In this document: positions 35,503 to 45,653 of the stretch, piece after piece
Position numbering within the stretch: the stretch's first letter is position 1
How the letters are laid out: each line of letters opens with the position of its first letter
Assembly: GCA_000827325.1 (NCBI GenBank)
Contig: KN832873.1
Location: 1,068,245 to 1,132,244, forward strand
Length of the DNA stretch: 64,000 nt
Direction of reading: 5' to 3'
Source of the DNA: Oidiodendron maius Zn
Lineage: Eukaryota > Ascomycota > Leotiomycetes > Myxotrichaceae
Program-made: the position numbers and the translations under genes
The notes under the pieces: model-generated
Databases searched by the model: none
The model's input: only the letters and a program-made list of their open reading frames with translations
Told to the model about the DNA's origin: nothing

Positions 35503-37673
35503 TCAAGGTAGATTTAAGAAATATTTCAACATCTCGGGATAATTCGGTGTGCCCAACCCAGTAACCGGATCCCGGCCCTCTACAGCTGAAAAGCCATCTG
35601 TTCCACAGCCTGGATTGCCCCCCGAGGTAATATCATTTAGCATAGCTGGGTTCGCGTACAGTGCCGGGTTGACGAAGCCGACTGGGCTCTTCCCAGCTTC
35701 CAATCTCGCCGAATTGATAAGCAACACGACAGAGCCGAATGTAGGGGCAGCAGTGCTAGTGCCGTAGAGATGAATAAATTTGGCGTTGACTGCCATGACG
35801 TAGTTCACCCCGTTGGCAGAAACGTCCGGGAAGCCACGAGATTTTTCTGTCGTGTTGTATCGATCTGAGCCGTACGACGGCATGTGATTGGCAAAATAGT
35901 TCTGGATTGCACCGGCTTGGTAGGAGGGGGTGTCAAAGACATTCGAGAATCCACCGCCAGAGTAGATGATACTCTCGGCTGCTACTTCTGGCTGAGTAAC
36001 GGAGGCATTGGCCTTGACTTGTGTGGCACCGACGGCTGTTATATATGGGCATGACCCCGGGAAGCTGGGGTTGAACATGCCAGAGCTCCCTATGAGCAAG
36101 AGTTAGAAGCAATATTGGGCATCCCTCCGGCACCAAGGCTTACCATCATTGTATGTCTTGTTTGCAACATCAATGCACTGTCCTCCGTTACCTGCGACGC
36201 CATTATCGCCAGTTGAGTATAGAAAAGTTACACCCTGGAGGCCAAGCTTCATGTACTCGTTGCACTGGCGCATTTCATAGAATGGCGTCAAGTCAGCTTC
36301 GTTATAGCCGTATGATGAAGATATCACATAAGCTGCCTCTTCTCCACCGCAATTCTCGGAGCCTTTCCACCCACCAGCGGATGGGTCAGGATAAACTCCA
36401 TCTTGGCTCGAATCATCACCCCCATCAGAAGTGCAGTAGCTATCATCGAGCGCATCTAAGAAGTTGTTGAAAGATGCCCCCTCCTCGTTATCTCCAGTTT
36501 GATATAGAGTTACCGTTTGTGGATACAATAACGCCATTGCATATCCAAGGTCAAGATTCTGACATTTAGATATTAATTAGTAGGTTTAACAGAGAGACTG
36601 AGTAACGCACAGATTCTTCATTGACACTCGTGTCTTTTGTGTCATACTGCAGGTAACCACCATCAAATAGATACAAGGTTAGGTCTCATTCCCACAAGGG
36701 CAGGCGAATAGTTAGTGAAGAACATGTCCAGGTCACTTGGAACATATGCCTGTGGAGTATACTCAACAACGGCAAATGAGTCTGATCCGTATTAGCTACA
36801 TTGAAATCTCCCTGGAGACTGGATTGATGATAATAGATACTTTTACTTACTCACAGAATTGGGATCGATATTTGCCGAGTTGGGAAGCGAATATAAAGCC
36901 CGAAGGCAAGCTGGGTTTATTGAAGTGTCGTAGTTATCGAGTGCGTTAAATATGCCCAAAGGGAAACGTGAATCGCTCTGCTTTGGCAATGTCGGGTCTT
37001 CAGGTGAACCGATTGAATTGGCGGTTCCGGCTTCAACCTTATGGCCGATGGCCGAGATATGGTACTTATTAAGCTCTACTTCATTGTGATTCGGCTCTCT
37101 TCGTTTCATTGGACTTGCAATTCTCTTGTCGAAATGAACGGTAGGCATGATGAAATCGACGTAACTCTAAACGTCTTCCGGGATGCTGTATTCCTCGCAA
37201 GCGACGTGGGTTTGGCCAGTGCCGGTGTGCGTGTACTGATAGTACTTTGTTTTCAGAAGATTTTCGGCTTCGTAGACAGCGATATCAGCATGCAACCAGG
37301 CAAGACCACGAGACTGCTTGACACGGTCAGATGCAATGCCAGCATCCTCCAGCCACCGCACAACAGATCTTATGGTTATATCGCTGGGTGCAAATGCATC
37401 TGCGACTTCCTGTGCTGTCCAATATTTCCCATAGTTGGGGGATTCCGGGTGCGAAACGTCCATCAAGAACAAGTCGGCTTTATCGAGGTTGTTTTGGGTG
37501 AGTGCAATGCGAAGCGGGAGCAAGGCTTCGCTGTGAAGCTCATTACCTCTGGCCCAATTTATTGGGAGCCATTCCCTTCTTTCATGCACAACATGGCGCC
37601 TTGAATTGGCAGTAGGAAAGGTGACTGCGCCGGCCAAAAGACCATAGCCCGCGGCAATAATCGAGCAATGCAT
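35503..37673 (-). pseudogene. Sedolisin-family (S53) tripeptidyl-peptidase with disabled frame
   Basis: Secreted acid serine protease of the TPP1/sedolisin type. Minus-strand exons: 37673-36851, 36781-36611, 36558-36144 and 36089-35503, with good GT..AG introns of 69, 52 and 54 nt. The start MHCSIIAAGYGLLAGAV is a signal peptide; the propeptide (FLMDVSHPESPNYGKYW) and mature part follow, with SNLDLGYAM (catalytic Asp), ISSSYGYNE and YGTSTAAPTFG (catalytic Ser). Two defects are visible: an in-frame TAG at 37169-37167, just before SYVDFIMPTVHFD, and one extra base near 36670, where LVSI and DGGYLQYD fall in different frames. A 49-nt alternative intron could bypass the frameshift but would delete the conserved DGG segment. 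Everything else is well preserved, so inactivation is recent or reflects sequence errors. Confidence 0.82.
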
Positions 37674-38459
37674 GTTTCCTGCAGACAATGTCCACGCTCC
37701 TTGAGCGACCCCATCATTTTGCTCGCACTGGTTATAATACTGTCCCCGTGGAAATCAAAGAGGATACAGAAACATAATGACATTATTGTGTACTGGGATA
37801 TGAGACAAAGGGAGCATGCCTAAGACAACAAACACGAAGGAGCGGCGCAAAGGAAATGTTGGCCCTCACCAAGGATATGCAACTCCGGCTACGTGCGTGT
37901 TCATTTCGCCCGTAGCAACAGTAGCAACGTGACAGACATGATACTTGAATGATCCAGTGAAATATAACATCCGTCTGCAAAACTTTTCCGCAAAGTCACC
38001 CTGCCCAGCCACTCCCTCCATGAAATGCCAGCCGCAGGAATGAGGCAGAGCGGTAAAGATCGTCCTCGGGAAACGCTCCTTGTACAGTTGCGTGATGGAG
38101 ATTATGTCACGCCGATTGAGCTGGATCACAGTGTGATCATCTCTACGTACGAGGTAGGAGATCTTCAGCCACAGATGATTGCTTTCAGACGGAAATGCCG
38201 CGCAGGAAACATTCCTGTCACATCGGGAAGATATCACCTCTCGGCTACAAGGAATCACGTGAGGCTGTCAGCTTCGAATTGTCCAGGCTGCAGCTCCTCA
38301 CTCCTAAGGCGTCCCCAAAACAACATCAGAGTCCAGAAAGGCACGAGATCCAAGCCCCATAAGCTTCTCAAGTCATCCCCTGATTTTTCCATCTTTCTAT
38401 GCCAAGTAGGGCCTCCACAGATCCCGAAATCCTCTCAAGCGACCTTTCTCTTTCCAAGG
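37674..38459. other. Divergent region between the sedolisin and the OGFr-domain gene
   Basis: 786 bp, presumably promoters for both. The frame of the OGFr gene is open upstream to about 38025, but without family similarity. A TCACGTGA element lies at 38255-38262. Confidence 0.4.
38255..38262. promoter_or_regulatory. TCACGTGA element upstream of the OGFr-domain gene
   Basis: Perfect palindrome about 200 bp before the predicted start at 38460. It has the same core and a similar distance as the element upstream of CCT3. Motif-based inference only. Confidence 0.35.
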
Positions 38460-39113
38460 ATGACACAGCCTCAGGGCATCATTGCCTTCTACGGAGACGA
38501 GGCAGAAGATAGCCAAGGAAGGACGCTGAACGAGATTCTACAGTGGCCCGCCCATGAACTAGAATACTGCCACGACTACATCCAGATACTGTTTCCCTTG
38601 CCGGAAAGGTCCGCTATTAATGACCCCGCCCCGATCGTCGACAAAGAAGTGTTCCAGGCCTTCCGTGCTCGTAGTGATTTGAGAAATAGATTGAAAGACT
38701 CATTCCAGAGGATGCTATGGTTCTATGGCTTTCAGCTTCAAAAGGATAATGAATGCAGACTAGAGGTATGTCTCTAATATCTCGCCGTCAATTCGTCAAG
38801 ATGTTGATGCATGGGGACCAAGGTTCGGCCTGGACCGACTTTCACCAGGCACTCCCGCAATTGGACTATATGGTCCAATCATAATCATCTACGGATGACA
38901 CGAATTATTCGGTCTCTCCGCATTTTAGGACTGGGGGAGGAAGCCCTCGCGTTCTATACTGCAATCTCTCAAGTCAGAGTAGTCAATCCAAGGTCACGGA
39001 TGTACTGGTCGAGAGCAGCAACAAGACCATTGTACATTGCCCCACATGTCGACGACAAAGATATCGACACGAAAAATTTCAGTGGTCCAGAGTTCTTGAA
39101 GGATCTTGAGTGA
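38460..39113 (+). CDS. Opioid growth factor receptor (OGFr) conserved-domain protein
   Basis: Exons 38460-38765 and 38823-39113 (57-nt intron) give 198 residues. Almost the whole protein is the OGFr_N conserved region: IAFYGDEAEDSQGRTLNEIL, ELEYCHDYIQILFPLPE, SFQRMLWFYGFQL and, after the intron, NHNHLRMTRIIRSLRILGL and MYWSRAATRPLYIAP. In animals this region belongs to the opioid growth factor receptor. Fungal proteins are compact, with no receptor-like tail, and their function is unknown; no signal peptide or membrane segment is present. Upstream in-frame sequence (38025-38459) was left out because it lacks similarity to the domain and the ATG at 38460 directly precedes it. Confidence 0.85.
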
Positions 39114-39474
39114 GAAAGGCGAGGCGAAGAGTACCGAGGATGGGCATGACCCAGCAATGGCTGAGCAGTAGCGATGAGAGGACTAGAGTAAGTTCAACGT
39201 ACGAGTATCCCTCTTTCTTTCGTCAGATAGTATTGCAATGAAATACCCCTTTTATATTTGGTATATCTCAATTAATTCTCGCCGTATTTCACGGCAATAA
39301 TTGCCGTGGGCTAACAGCTCTTAACATCTTTGTTGTAGAAGAGCAGAATGAACTGAGTTGGTTCAACATTAAAGTTTAATATACAGACTCCATCTTTGTA
39401 AAGCCAAGGCGAGCAGATACGGACTCGGCGAGATCTCGCCATTCTCTTCTACTTCGCCCCTTGACAGGCCAAAG
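39114..39474. other. Short intergenic spacer
   Basis: 361 bp, AT-rich (near 39240-39400), probably the terminator of the OGFr-domain gene and the promoter of the following small gene. Confidence 0.35.
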
Positions 39475-39911
39475 ATGTATTTTGATGAAGCGAGAAGAAT
39501 TGCAAAGGAGAACAAAGAGAAGTTCCTCAACGCAGACGATCGCCTACACTATGTCGTAATGGTAGCAGTATCTTCAAAGAAAAATAAGTAAGTAAGAAAG
39601 AAGAACGAAGAAAGAAGAAAGAAAAAGAGAGCCACTTACTATTTGCACTCTTAACAGCAAGTGGAAGATCCTGCCCTCCGATGACTCTCGCCTTCGGGCT
39701 AGGCGATGGAAGGAAAGCCGACAGGGTAGCAATTTTCCTCTCCAGCCATCCTCATGAGGCCGGAGGTAGGTAAGTCGCCCTTTTCCACATCTCGTTTTCA
39801 TACTTCCTTCTTTGACACGGCCTTCTGCCCCGACTATTTCTCTTCCTGTTCCCAGTGGACTATCCGGTGGCACTTGTCTGGTGGCAGAAGAGGAGAAGTG
39901 AACGGGAGTAG
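39475..39911 (+). CDS. Small three-exon gene (78 residues), unidentified
   Basis: Proposed exons 39475-39587, 39658-39725 and 39856-39911, each too short to stand out alone. Exon 1 encodes MYFDEARRIAKENKEKFLNA followed by DDRLHYVVMVAV, a convincing amphipathic helix and strand. Exon 2 continues as KWKILPSDDSRLRARRWKES, and exon 3 as DYPVALVWWQKRRSERE before TAG. Borders are GTAAGT..AACAG (70 nt) and GTAGCA..CCCAG (130 nt, strong pyrimidine tract), and all phases agree. If the second intron is not used, the protein ends at 39757 with 70 residues. I do not recognise a named family. The coding character of all three pieces is the main support. No signal peptide; a cytosolic or nuclear protein is expected. 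Confidence 0.55.
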
Positions 39912-40046
39912 GGAAAGTTTTAAATGATCTGCCCAACAAAAGTATCAGTGACAGAAAGCCATTTACGCGCCTCATGAGTGAGTGTATGTAATATCAAGAC
40001 GCACTCGTTTTTTTGCTTCATTTCCTTAAACCCTCGATAAGTTAAA

Positions 40047-40054
40047 TCACGTGA
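40047..40054. promoter_or_regulatory. TCACGTGA palindrome
   Basis: Third perfect copy of the TCACGTGA core in this window. It lies about 140 bp after the small gene ending at 39911 and 2 kb before the gene at 42086, so it cannot be assigned to a target. Confidence 0.25.
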
Positions 40055-41779
40055 GATATACCGTCCTCTGATCTCTATTGAGTCTGCGAGCGCACCGTTC
40101 ACTGTTTAGTAGACAGCTAAAGGAGTTATAGGAGAGTTGTTCAGGAAATTGACTGCATTGAATAGGATCAAATTCTTCTGTGCAATTCAGCCCTACTAGT
40201 TGATAGGAGGATTATTGACATTGGAAGAGCCACCTGGGTCTCGTCTTGCGAATAGTCGAATTCAATCCATCTCCAGTGAGAAGATTTGCAATTTCGGCAT
40301 ATCGTTCTTAGCAGCGGCTTGCATTTCCAAAGTCCCAGCAAAATCTCGAGGCTGGAAGTTCGGTCTGCTTTCATTGGATGAATATTGCGCAGCTGATGCA
40401 TTTCTCTTGACATGAGGATCACTTTTGGCTGCTCGGCAGGAAATAGTGTGTGTGCGTTGCCCAGCGAAGGCAGGAATACACCTCGGTACAGGTAGCTACA
40501 TATCTGCACTGATCCGAGTACGAAAAGAGGGGAATTCATTCTGCAATGTTGCAGCATTCGTTTGGCAGATAAGTACTCGTTATCCAGAGGACTCTGCATA
40601 TACTTGAACCACAAGATGCCGCTAAAGGCTAAAGACAATCACATTTTCAGGCATGCTCCGCTTTCTCGGATGTCGAAAGTCGTATCGTCTGAATCAAAGT
40701 CTTGTGTTACTCGACCTGCTCTCCGCTCCTGGATTCCGTTATCTCTCCATGTCGGTTAATTCTTCAGACCAGTCGTGATATCGGCAGTTCTGTCCTTCTA
40801 TCCATCTTTATCCAATAGATTTGAGGTCGTCCAGAACTCTCAAATGCAGAGTGACATATGTTTGCAGACAATAAATTCTAATCCTTGTGTTATGCCTCGA
40901 TTTCAGATCTCGGCTTTCCATTGAGCACCGATAAGATGTTAGCCAAGGATCGCATACGGCATCGCCAATCTGTGTGATTTGGCTGAAATGTCGGTGGCAG
41001 AATAATAATATTTTTGTTATATCCCCCTTGCCCTGTCCACTAAATTTCTGGACCAATACGTGGCAATGACGTTGTGATAGACGGCAGGCTGACGCCCCGC
41101 CCGAGATTTCATCTCCGCAAACAGACCGAATGCGATCGCCCGCTTTAAAGGGGTGCTCCTAGAGTTGTCTTCGCAAGAGCGCCCAGCTCTGGTGGGAATA
41201 GTGGTTGCCGGGGCACCGACATTGGGCTTTGATTACACCGAGGCTCATCGTTTGTGCCCAACCCGGCCCAGCATCGTCACCGCTCCGCTTCATATTGGGA
41301 GTCAACCATGACATCCTGGCTTGCCACGCCGCCTTCGTAATGCAAAATATACTGGACGGTAGTCCCAGTCTGGTCAGGGTAACACCAGCGCATTGCCCAA
41401 TGCTGCCTGAACAGACGCCACAGTTGGCTCACGGTTCCTCGTGCCCACTCCTTACCGCATCGGATTGATCTTAGCCGCCAACTCTCCAAGGTCATTCCCT
41501 GACACTATTAGCATAGTGAGACGGATACTGTCAGTCGCCGAGTTATGAGGCCTTCAGCACCGAGTACTCCCTATGCGGTCGATGCATCTCCTGTGTCTCC
41601 AATCTCTCTAGGATAGTCGAAGAAACCTCTCGAAGTCAATCGTATCCAACATTCACATCTGGCTTGATGGTCGCACCCAAAAGTCGCCGCCCCGCCCGGC
41701 TTGCTGAGTTGCTCTTATAGCCCAGGGTATCGATGCGAGAGTCTGTAGCATCAGGGGCAATTAGAGCCTCCCCCGGTTC

Positions 41780-41786
41780 TATAAAT
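41780..41786 (+). promoter_or_regulatory. Candidate TATA box for the gene at 42086
   Basis: TATAAAT preceded by a C-rich element (CCTCCCCCGG). It lies about 300 bp upstream of the start codon, which leaves room for a transcribed leader of moderate length with a possible intron. Confidence 0.35.
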
Positions 41787-42085
41787 CAACCTAGTATTCC
41801 TCGCCCTTAGAATATCAATATTCGTCATTCAAGGAATAACGTATCGCTGCCGTCTATACAGATTATCTGTTTGGTTTGCCGATCTGCACTCGCCGCAGCT
41901 ATATCAATCCATAATCCGGAAAGGCCAGTAATTCCCTCCAGGGACCAAGGACATATTCCCAATTGGATTGGATTGCCAGGAATTATCAGCCAGCAAGACC
42001 TTGCTGGAGGGCTTACCAGTCGGTTTTTCTTTGTATATCAGTCTATTCTCACTCTTGCTTTTATCGGTTTTCCTTTTCCTAGATA

Positions 42086-43233
42086 ATGGCATCAAGAAGG
42101 GGCATATACGTCCAGCCAGATGTTCCATATGAAGGAAATTATGCCGACGATAACGTGGATCCCACCAGAAGGTACGGATCGAATTTATATCAGTGGGATG
42201 TACTGCAAGCTAATCGCTACAAAGCTCTACTTACGTAGATGTTAGTCGAGCGGGATATAATAACTCCTTTTACCCAACTTCGAGGTATGATTGTCCGTCC
42301 CTTATATCCTAGAATGATGCTGAACGTCAAATCCGAAGCGCCTCCTATCCCATGGAGGCGACATCATCGTCTTACAGTCCAGTCGTTGTCACTCCTACTA
42401 CTTTGGCATCCATGATCCGTTCCGAGCCGATGTATTCCTCTGCTGGCTACTGTCTTTCACCAAATTCATCGATTTACGGAACTGCTGGGCCAGCGACTAG
42501 CTCCTACAGCAGCCAACCCACAAACTGGGAGTATCAAAATGAGGAGGTGTCGCCCGACACATATATGGATGACCATGGTGTTACATCAAGCCCGCCGGAT
42601 TATCAGGTCGAAACTTCTAGCCGGTCTAGTACTAGGTCCAAAGGTGATCGAAAAGGCTCTTCCCAACAGAGGCGTTCATCTAACAGAGATGAATTTGACG
42701 GCCCTCATCAGTTCTTGCAGCCGCCACCCCCGGAATTAATAGCCCAACAAAACATGGAGTTGCCGCATCTACCAACCAACCTGGTGGTTCATGAGCAGGA
42801 TAGTGTCCTCACGGAAGTCAATGATCGCTTGTCCCGGTGTGCCTTTGACTTTGTTGCCAAATACCAGTTTCCTGTGCCGTTGGATCCTTCTTGCCGGAAG
42901 GTCGAGCAGCCCCAAGACCGCGAATGGACGGAATGGGTATACCTCCTGAAGCGTCTTGCCACCAAGAGGCGAATTCCCGCTCGCGTTCTGTACAACGGCC
43001 AAATCAAACAGTTCATTACCATCCTGGAGAACTCTTTGGAGATGAGGCACGCGGCTACCCATAAGTCGCGTCCCTTGAAAGATGACAGGAATATACTTCA
43101 GCTAATATCTGCTGGAATCCAAGTGGCCAAACTGTTGCGCGATGCTTGTGCAATGAAAGATTTGGATCGCTTATACGTTGAAACGGAGAGACGGATCCAA
43201 GAGAGAACCGCTAACAGCCGTTACCGTTCTTGA
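42086..43233 (+). CDS. Uncharacterised conserved-looking Pezizomycotina protein
   Basis: Exons 42086-42171, 42246-42284 and 42339-43233 give 339 residues. The first acceptor must be at 42245, because the nearer AG at 42238 would bring an immediate stop. The N-terminal half is Ser/Tyr/Pro-rich and disordered (EATSSSYSPVVVTPTTLASM). The C-terminal half, from about residue 190, is a compact, probably helical domain: CAFDFVAKYQFPVPL, DREWTEWVYLLKRLATKRRI, LYNGQIKQFITILENSLEMR and ILQLISAGIQVAKLLRDAC. I recognise no named family. The pattern of a disordered head, a conserved tail and over 2 kb of upstream DNA is typical of light- or development-responsive fungal regulators, but that is inference. 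No zinc finger or other known DNA-binding motif is visible. Confidence 0.75.
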
Positions 43234-45653
43234 CCCCTCCACATACTTTTTATACGTTAATGTTGTTTGGTTGCTTTTGCGTGTTGCTTTGTATGAGTTG
43301 GTTGGCGTGTTGTGCACTTTTTGGATGTTGTCGCTGGAGCCGGGTTTACTGTTTCCGCAACCAGGAATAATGAAAGAGTTTGTGTTTTTCTATTTCTTGA
43401 ACCTAACTCTAACCCAGCATATATCAATAACTGGTCCTGTCTCGGTGTGCTCTATGGCAGTCTGGTTTCAATCTGAGTGAATCCGTTCATGGATCCCGGA
43501 AACGGCAGGACATTGACGTTTATGCTCCTCATAAGCCTTTGGGTGGCTATTCATGAAAAAGACTACCAGAATAGCTGCATAGAGTATTTTCCAAATACTA
43601 CCGGCAGAGGTTTGCGGGGCCAGAATACAATCTAACTCTTCTTCGGTGGAGCATTTGTGAGGCCTTTTGTTACAATCAATTGACGAGCATTGGGGGGGCG
43701 GGGGCGGCAATCCAAGTTAAATATCGGTCCATTGCCGTTACACGAGGCACTCTCATGTGGACCGTGACAGATGATATCCATGGTGGCCGCAGTCCAGCTG
43801 TGAGATATAATGACGGACCAGATAGGGACAGGCCAGATTCTTGACTATGTTGAAAGCATGTACTTTGTTTCTTTTGCTGAGTACTGCAGACGAATATACT
43901 TTGTATTCAACGAAGTCTGTGATGATGCCATTCCACACCCACCTTCCAGTTTACCTCGGCTCCGTGAAAGGTAGAAAGGCATGTGGTATTGATACCCAAC
44001 TCTTTCTTCGTTGGGCGAGAGAAAGAGAGTCGTCAGACATCCTTCAGGGACCCTCAACTCAACGATAGTCGCAGCTCATATTGTCTATCAGACGTACCAA
44101 CTTAATATTATAGATTTCGCCAATTTCATTAACGAACTCAAAACACCGACTGTTCCCCAATGAATTGTGCGATGTTGATTACGCTTGACAACCGGGACAT
44201 CTCGATCTCAAGGACCATATTAGTTGATCAGATCTTTGAAAAGGAAGATGGGAGAAGACAGTAGGACAAAGTAAAGCTTATACGATGAGAAAGGTTTCCC
44301 CTGTGTAATTATTTTTGTCGTTCTTAGTCTATTTATCGCATCTCTTCCTTTGTTCCATCTTGGGTTACATACTCAAGGATCTTGTTTAGAAATTGAAATT
44401 GTATATTACTATCTGTGAGCTAAGTAAATAGATAGACTCAGTCTATATGCACAATATCAAAGATTACGAATGGCCTGCAATAGACGACTTGCTGCACTCT
44501 CGGCTTGGGAGTTGTTTTGTTTGTCCTGATTAGTCCTCCTAGCGCACTTAAGTCTGCACCAGCAGGGTGGATGGGACTGGCTGTCTAGGCCGTTGGTTCT
44601 TTATACCACGAACGATATTTATATAAGTGACACTCAAGTCCATTAAAAGGCCAGGAGGTAGGCAATATGTGGTTTCTTCAATAGGATACTTGTACCAGAT
44701 AAGCAGTGTTGCAACTCACAACAGAATTTAATTCAAGTACGAGATGTCAATACTTCCTCTGTTAGTGCAATTGCTGCATCGATAGGATTAGGCATTACTA
44801 TCCCATTGACATTGGAAATAATAACAGATTGGAACGCAGTTACGAATGTGTGAAATTCTGTCGCCGAGGAAAAATTTGCTACTGTGTTAAGCGAAATCAT
44901 TTGGCTTAGTCATCTAATAGCCAGCGCTAGTTTTTTACATGCGTGGATCAAAGCATCTTTCTTCTCTCTTCATCACACATTTTTTTCTGACACGGTTAAT
45001 CAACCGCTAGATACCATTCACCAACTGGCTAGACGGTCATATTTACGTGCATTAGTGACTATGATGTGCAGAGTTTCATCACTGTGTCTGATGCCAATTT
45101 GGCTGCAGTGGTCTGCTGTCATTACATTGAAGAGCGAATACATCTATTCTGGCAATGGAAGTGGCAATGTAACTGTGACCTCTTCTTTTAAGACATAACT
45201 CAACTATTCTCCGATACCTTTACGCAGCCTCTCCTATGACATATGGTATTGTTCACATTGAGTGTTGTGTCATTGTGCATCACATGCAACTGCAAACTCA
45301 CTTCACAATTGCTGTGAGGTATTTCTGGGACTTTGGAATATCGTAGCAGTTCTTGCCCGTTATTTCATAAGAAAGATTATCTTAAATACGCAAGATTTGC
45401 AATGATCTGGGCAAGTAAGTGAAGAGAGATCCCAAGATATGAAACTTGTCGGCGGATTATTGTTCTTCCGGGACATCGTAAACATCCATACGTTGCCTCC
45501 CATTTTGCCAGCATATTCGCATGTGCATAAATGATGGCCAACTTTTGGAATCCCCAACGTGAATTACGAGCCCACGCCTATTCGGGATTCAACGCAGAGC
45601 TATGATTGACCCTGAACCTTGGTGCCTCACCAAAATATTGGCACCAGTCCGCA
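43234..45653. other. Gene-poor intergenic region
   Basis: 2.4 kb with AT-rich stretches (44100-44900). Small open frames on both strands (43468-43710, 43841-44068, 44884-45198) lack ATG starts, motifs or exon partners. The final 250 bp should be the dolichol kinase promoter. I see no mobile element ends. Confidence 0.35.

Larger units (their letters stand above)
39912..42085. other. Long upstream region of the gene at 42086
   Basis: 2.2 kb without a supportable gene. A minus-strand frame of 156 codons at 40168-40638 has no motif. A TCACGTGA palindrome is at 40047-40054. A TATA-like TATAAAT at 41780-41786 sits about 300 bp before the next start codon and could mark its promoter, which would make the rest a long regulatory region. 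The TTTTCCTAG directly before the ATG at 42086 may be the acceptor of a leader intron. Confidence 0.4.

Noticed and set aside
36625-36720. A 49-nt intron (GTGGGA..CTGCAG, with CTAAC) that would repair the sedolisin frameshift
   Set aside because: It restores phase but removes the conserved LVSI-DGG segment of sedolisins and leaves the TAG at 37169-37167 untouched, so a one-base insertion is simpler.
38025-38459. 145-residue N-terminal extension of the OGFr-domain protein
   Set aside because: The frame is open but has no resemblance to the family, contains the promoter-like TCACGTGA site, and a good ATG directly precedes the conserved domain.
40168-40638. 156-codon minus-strand open frame
   Set aside because: No domain, no linked exons and no supporting context; treated as chance.
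43468-43710. Minus-strand frame with a hydrophobic segment (ILYAAILVVFF)
   Set aside because: No ATG at the start of the frame, no homologous pattern and no exon partners found.
44884-45198. 104-codon plus-strand frame upstream of dolichol kinase
   Set aside because: No ATG at the proposed start, no motif, and it lies in AT-rich intergenic DNA.
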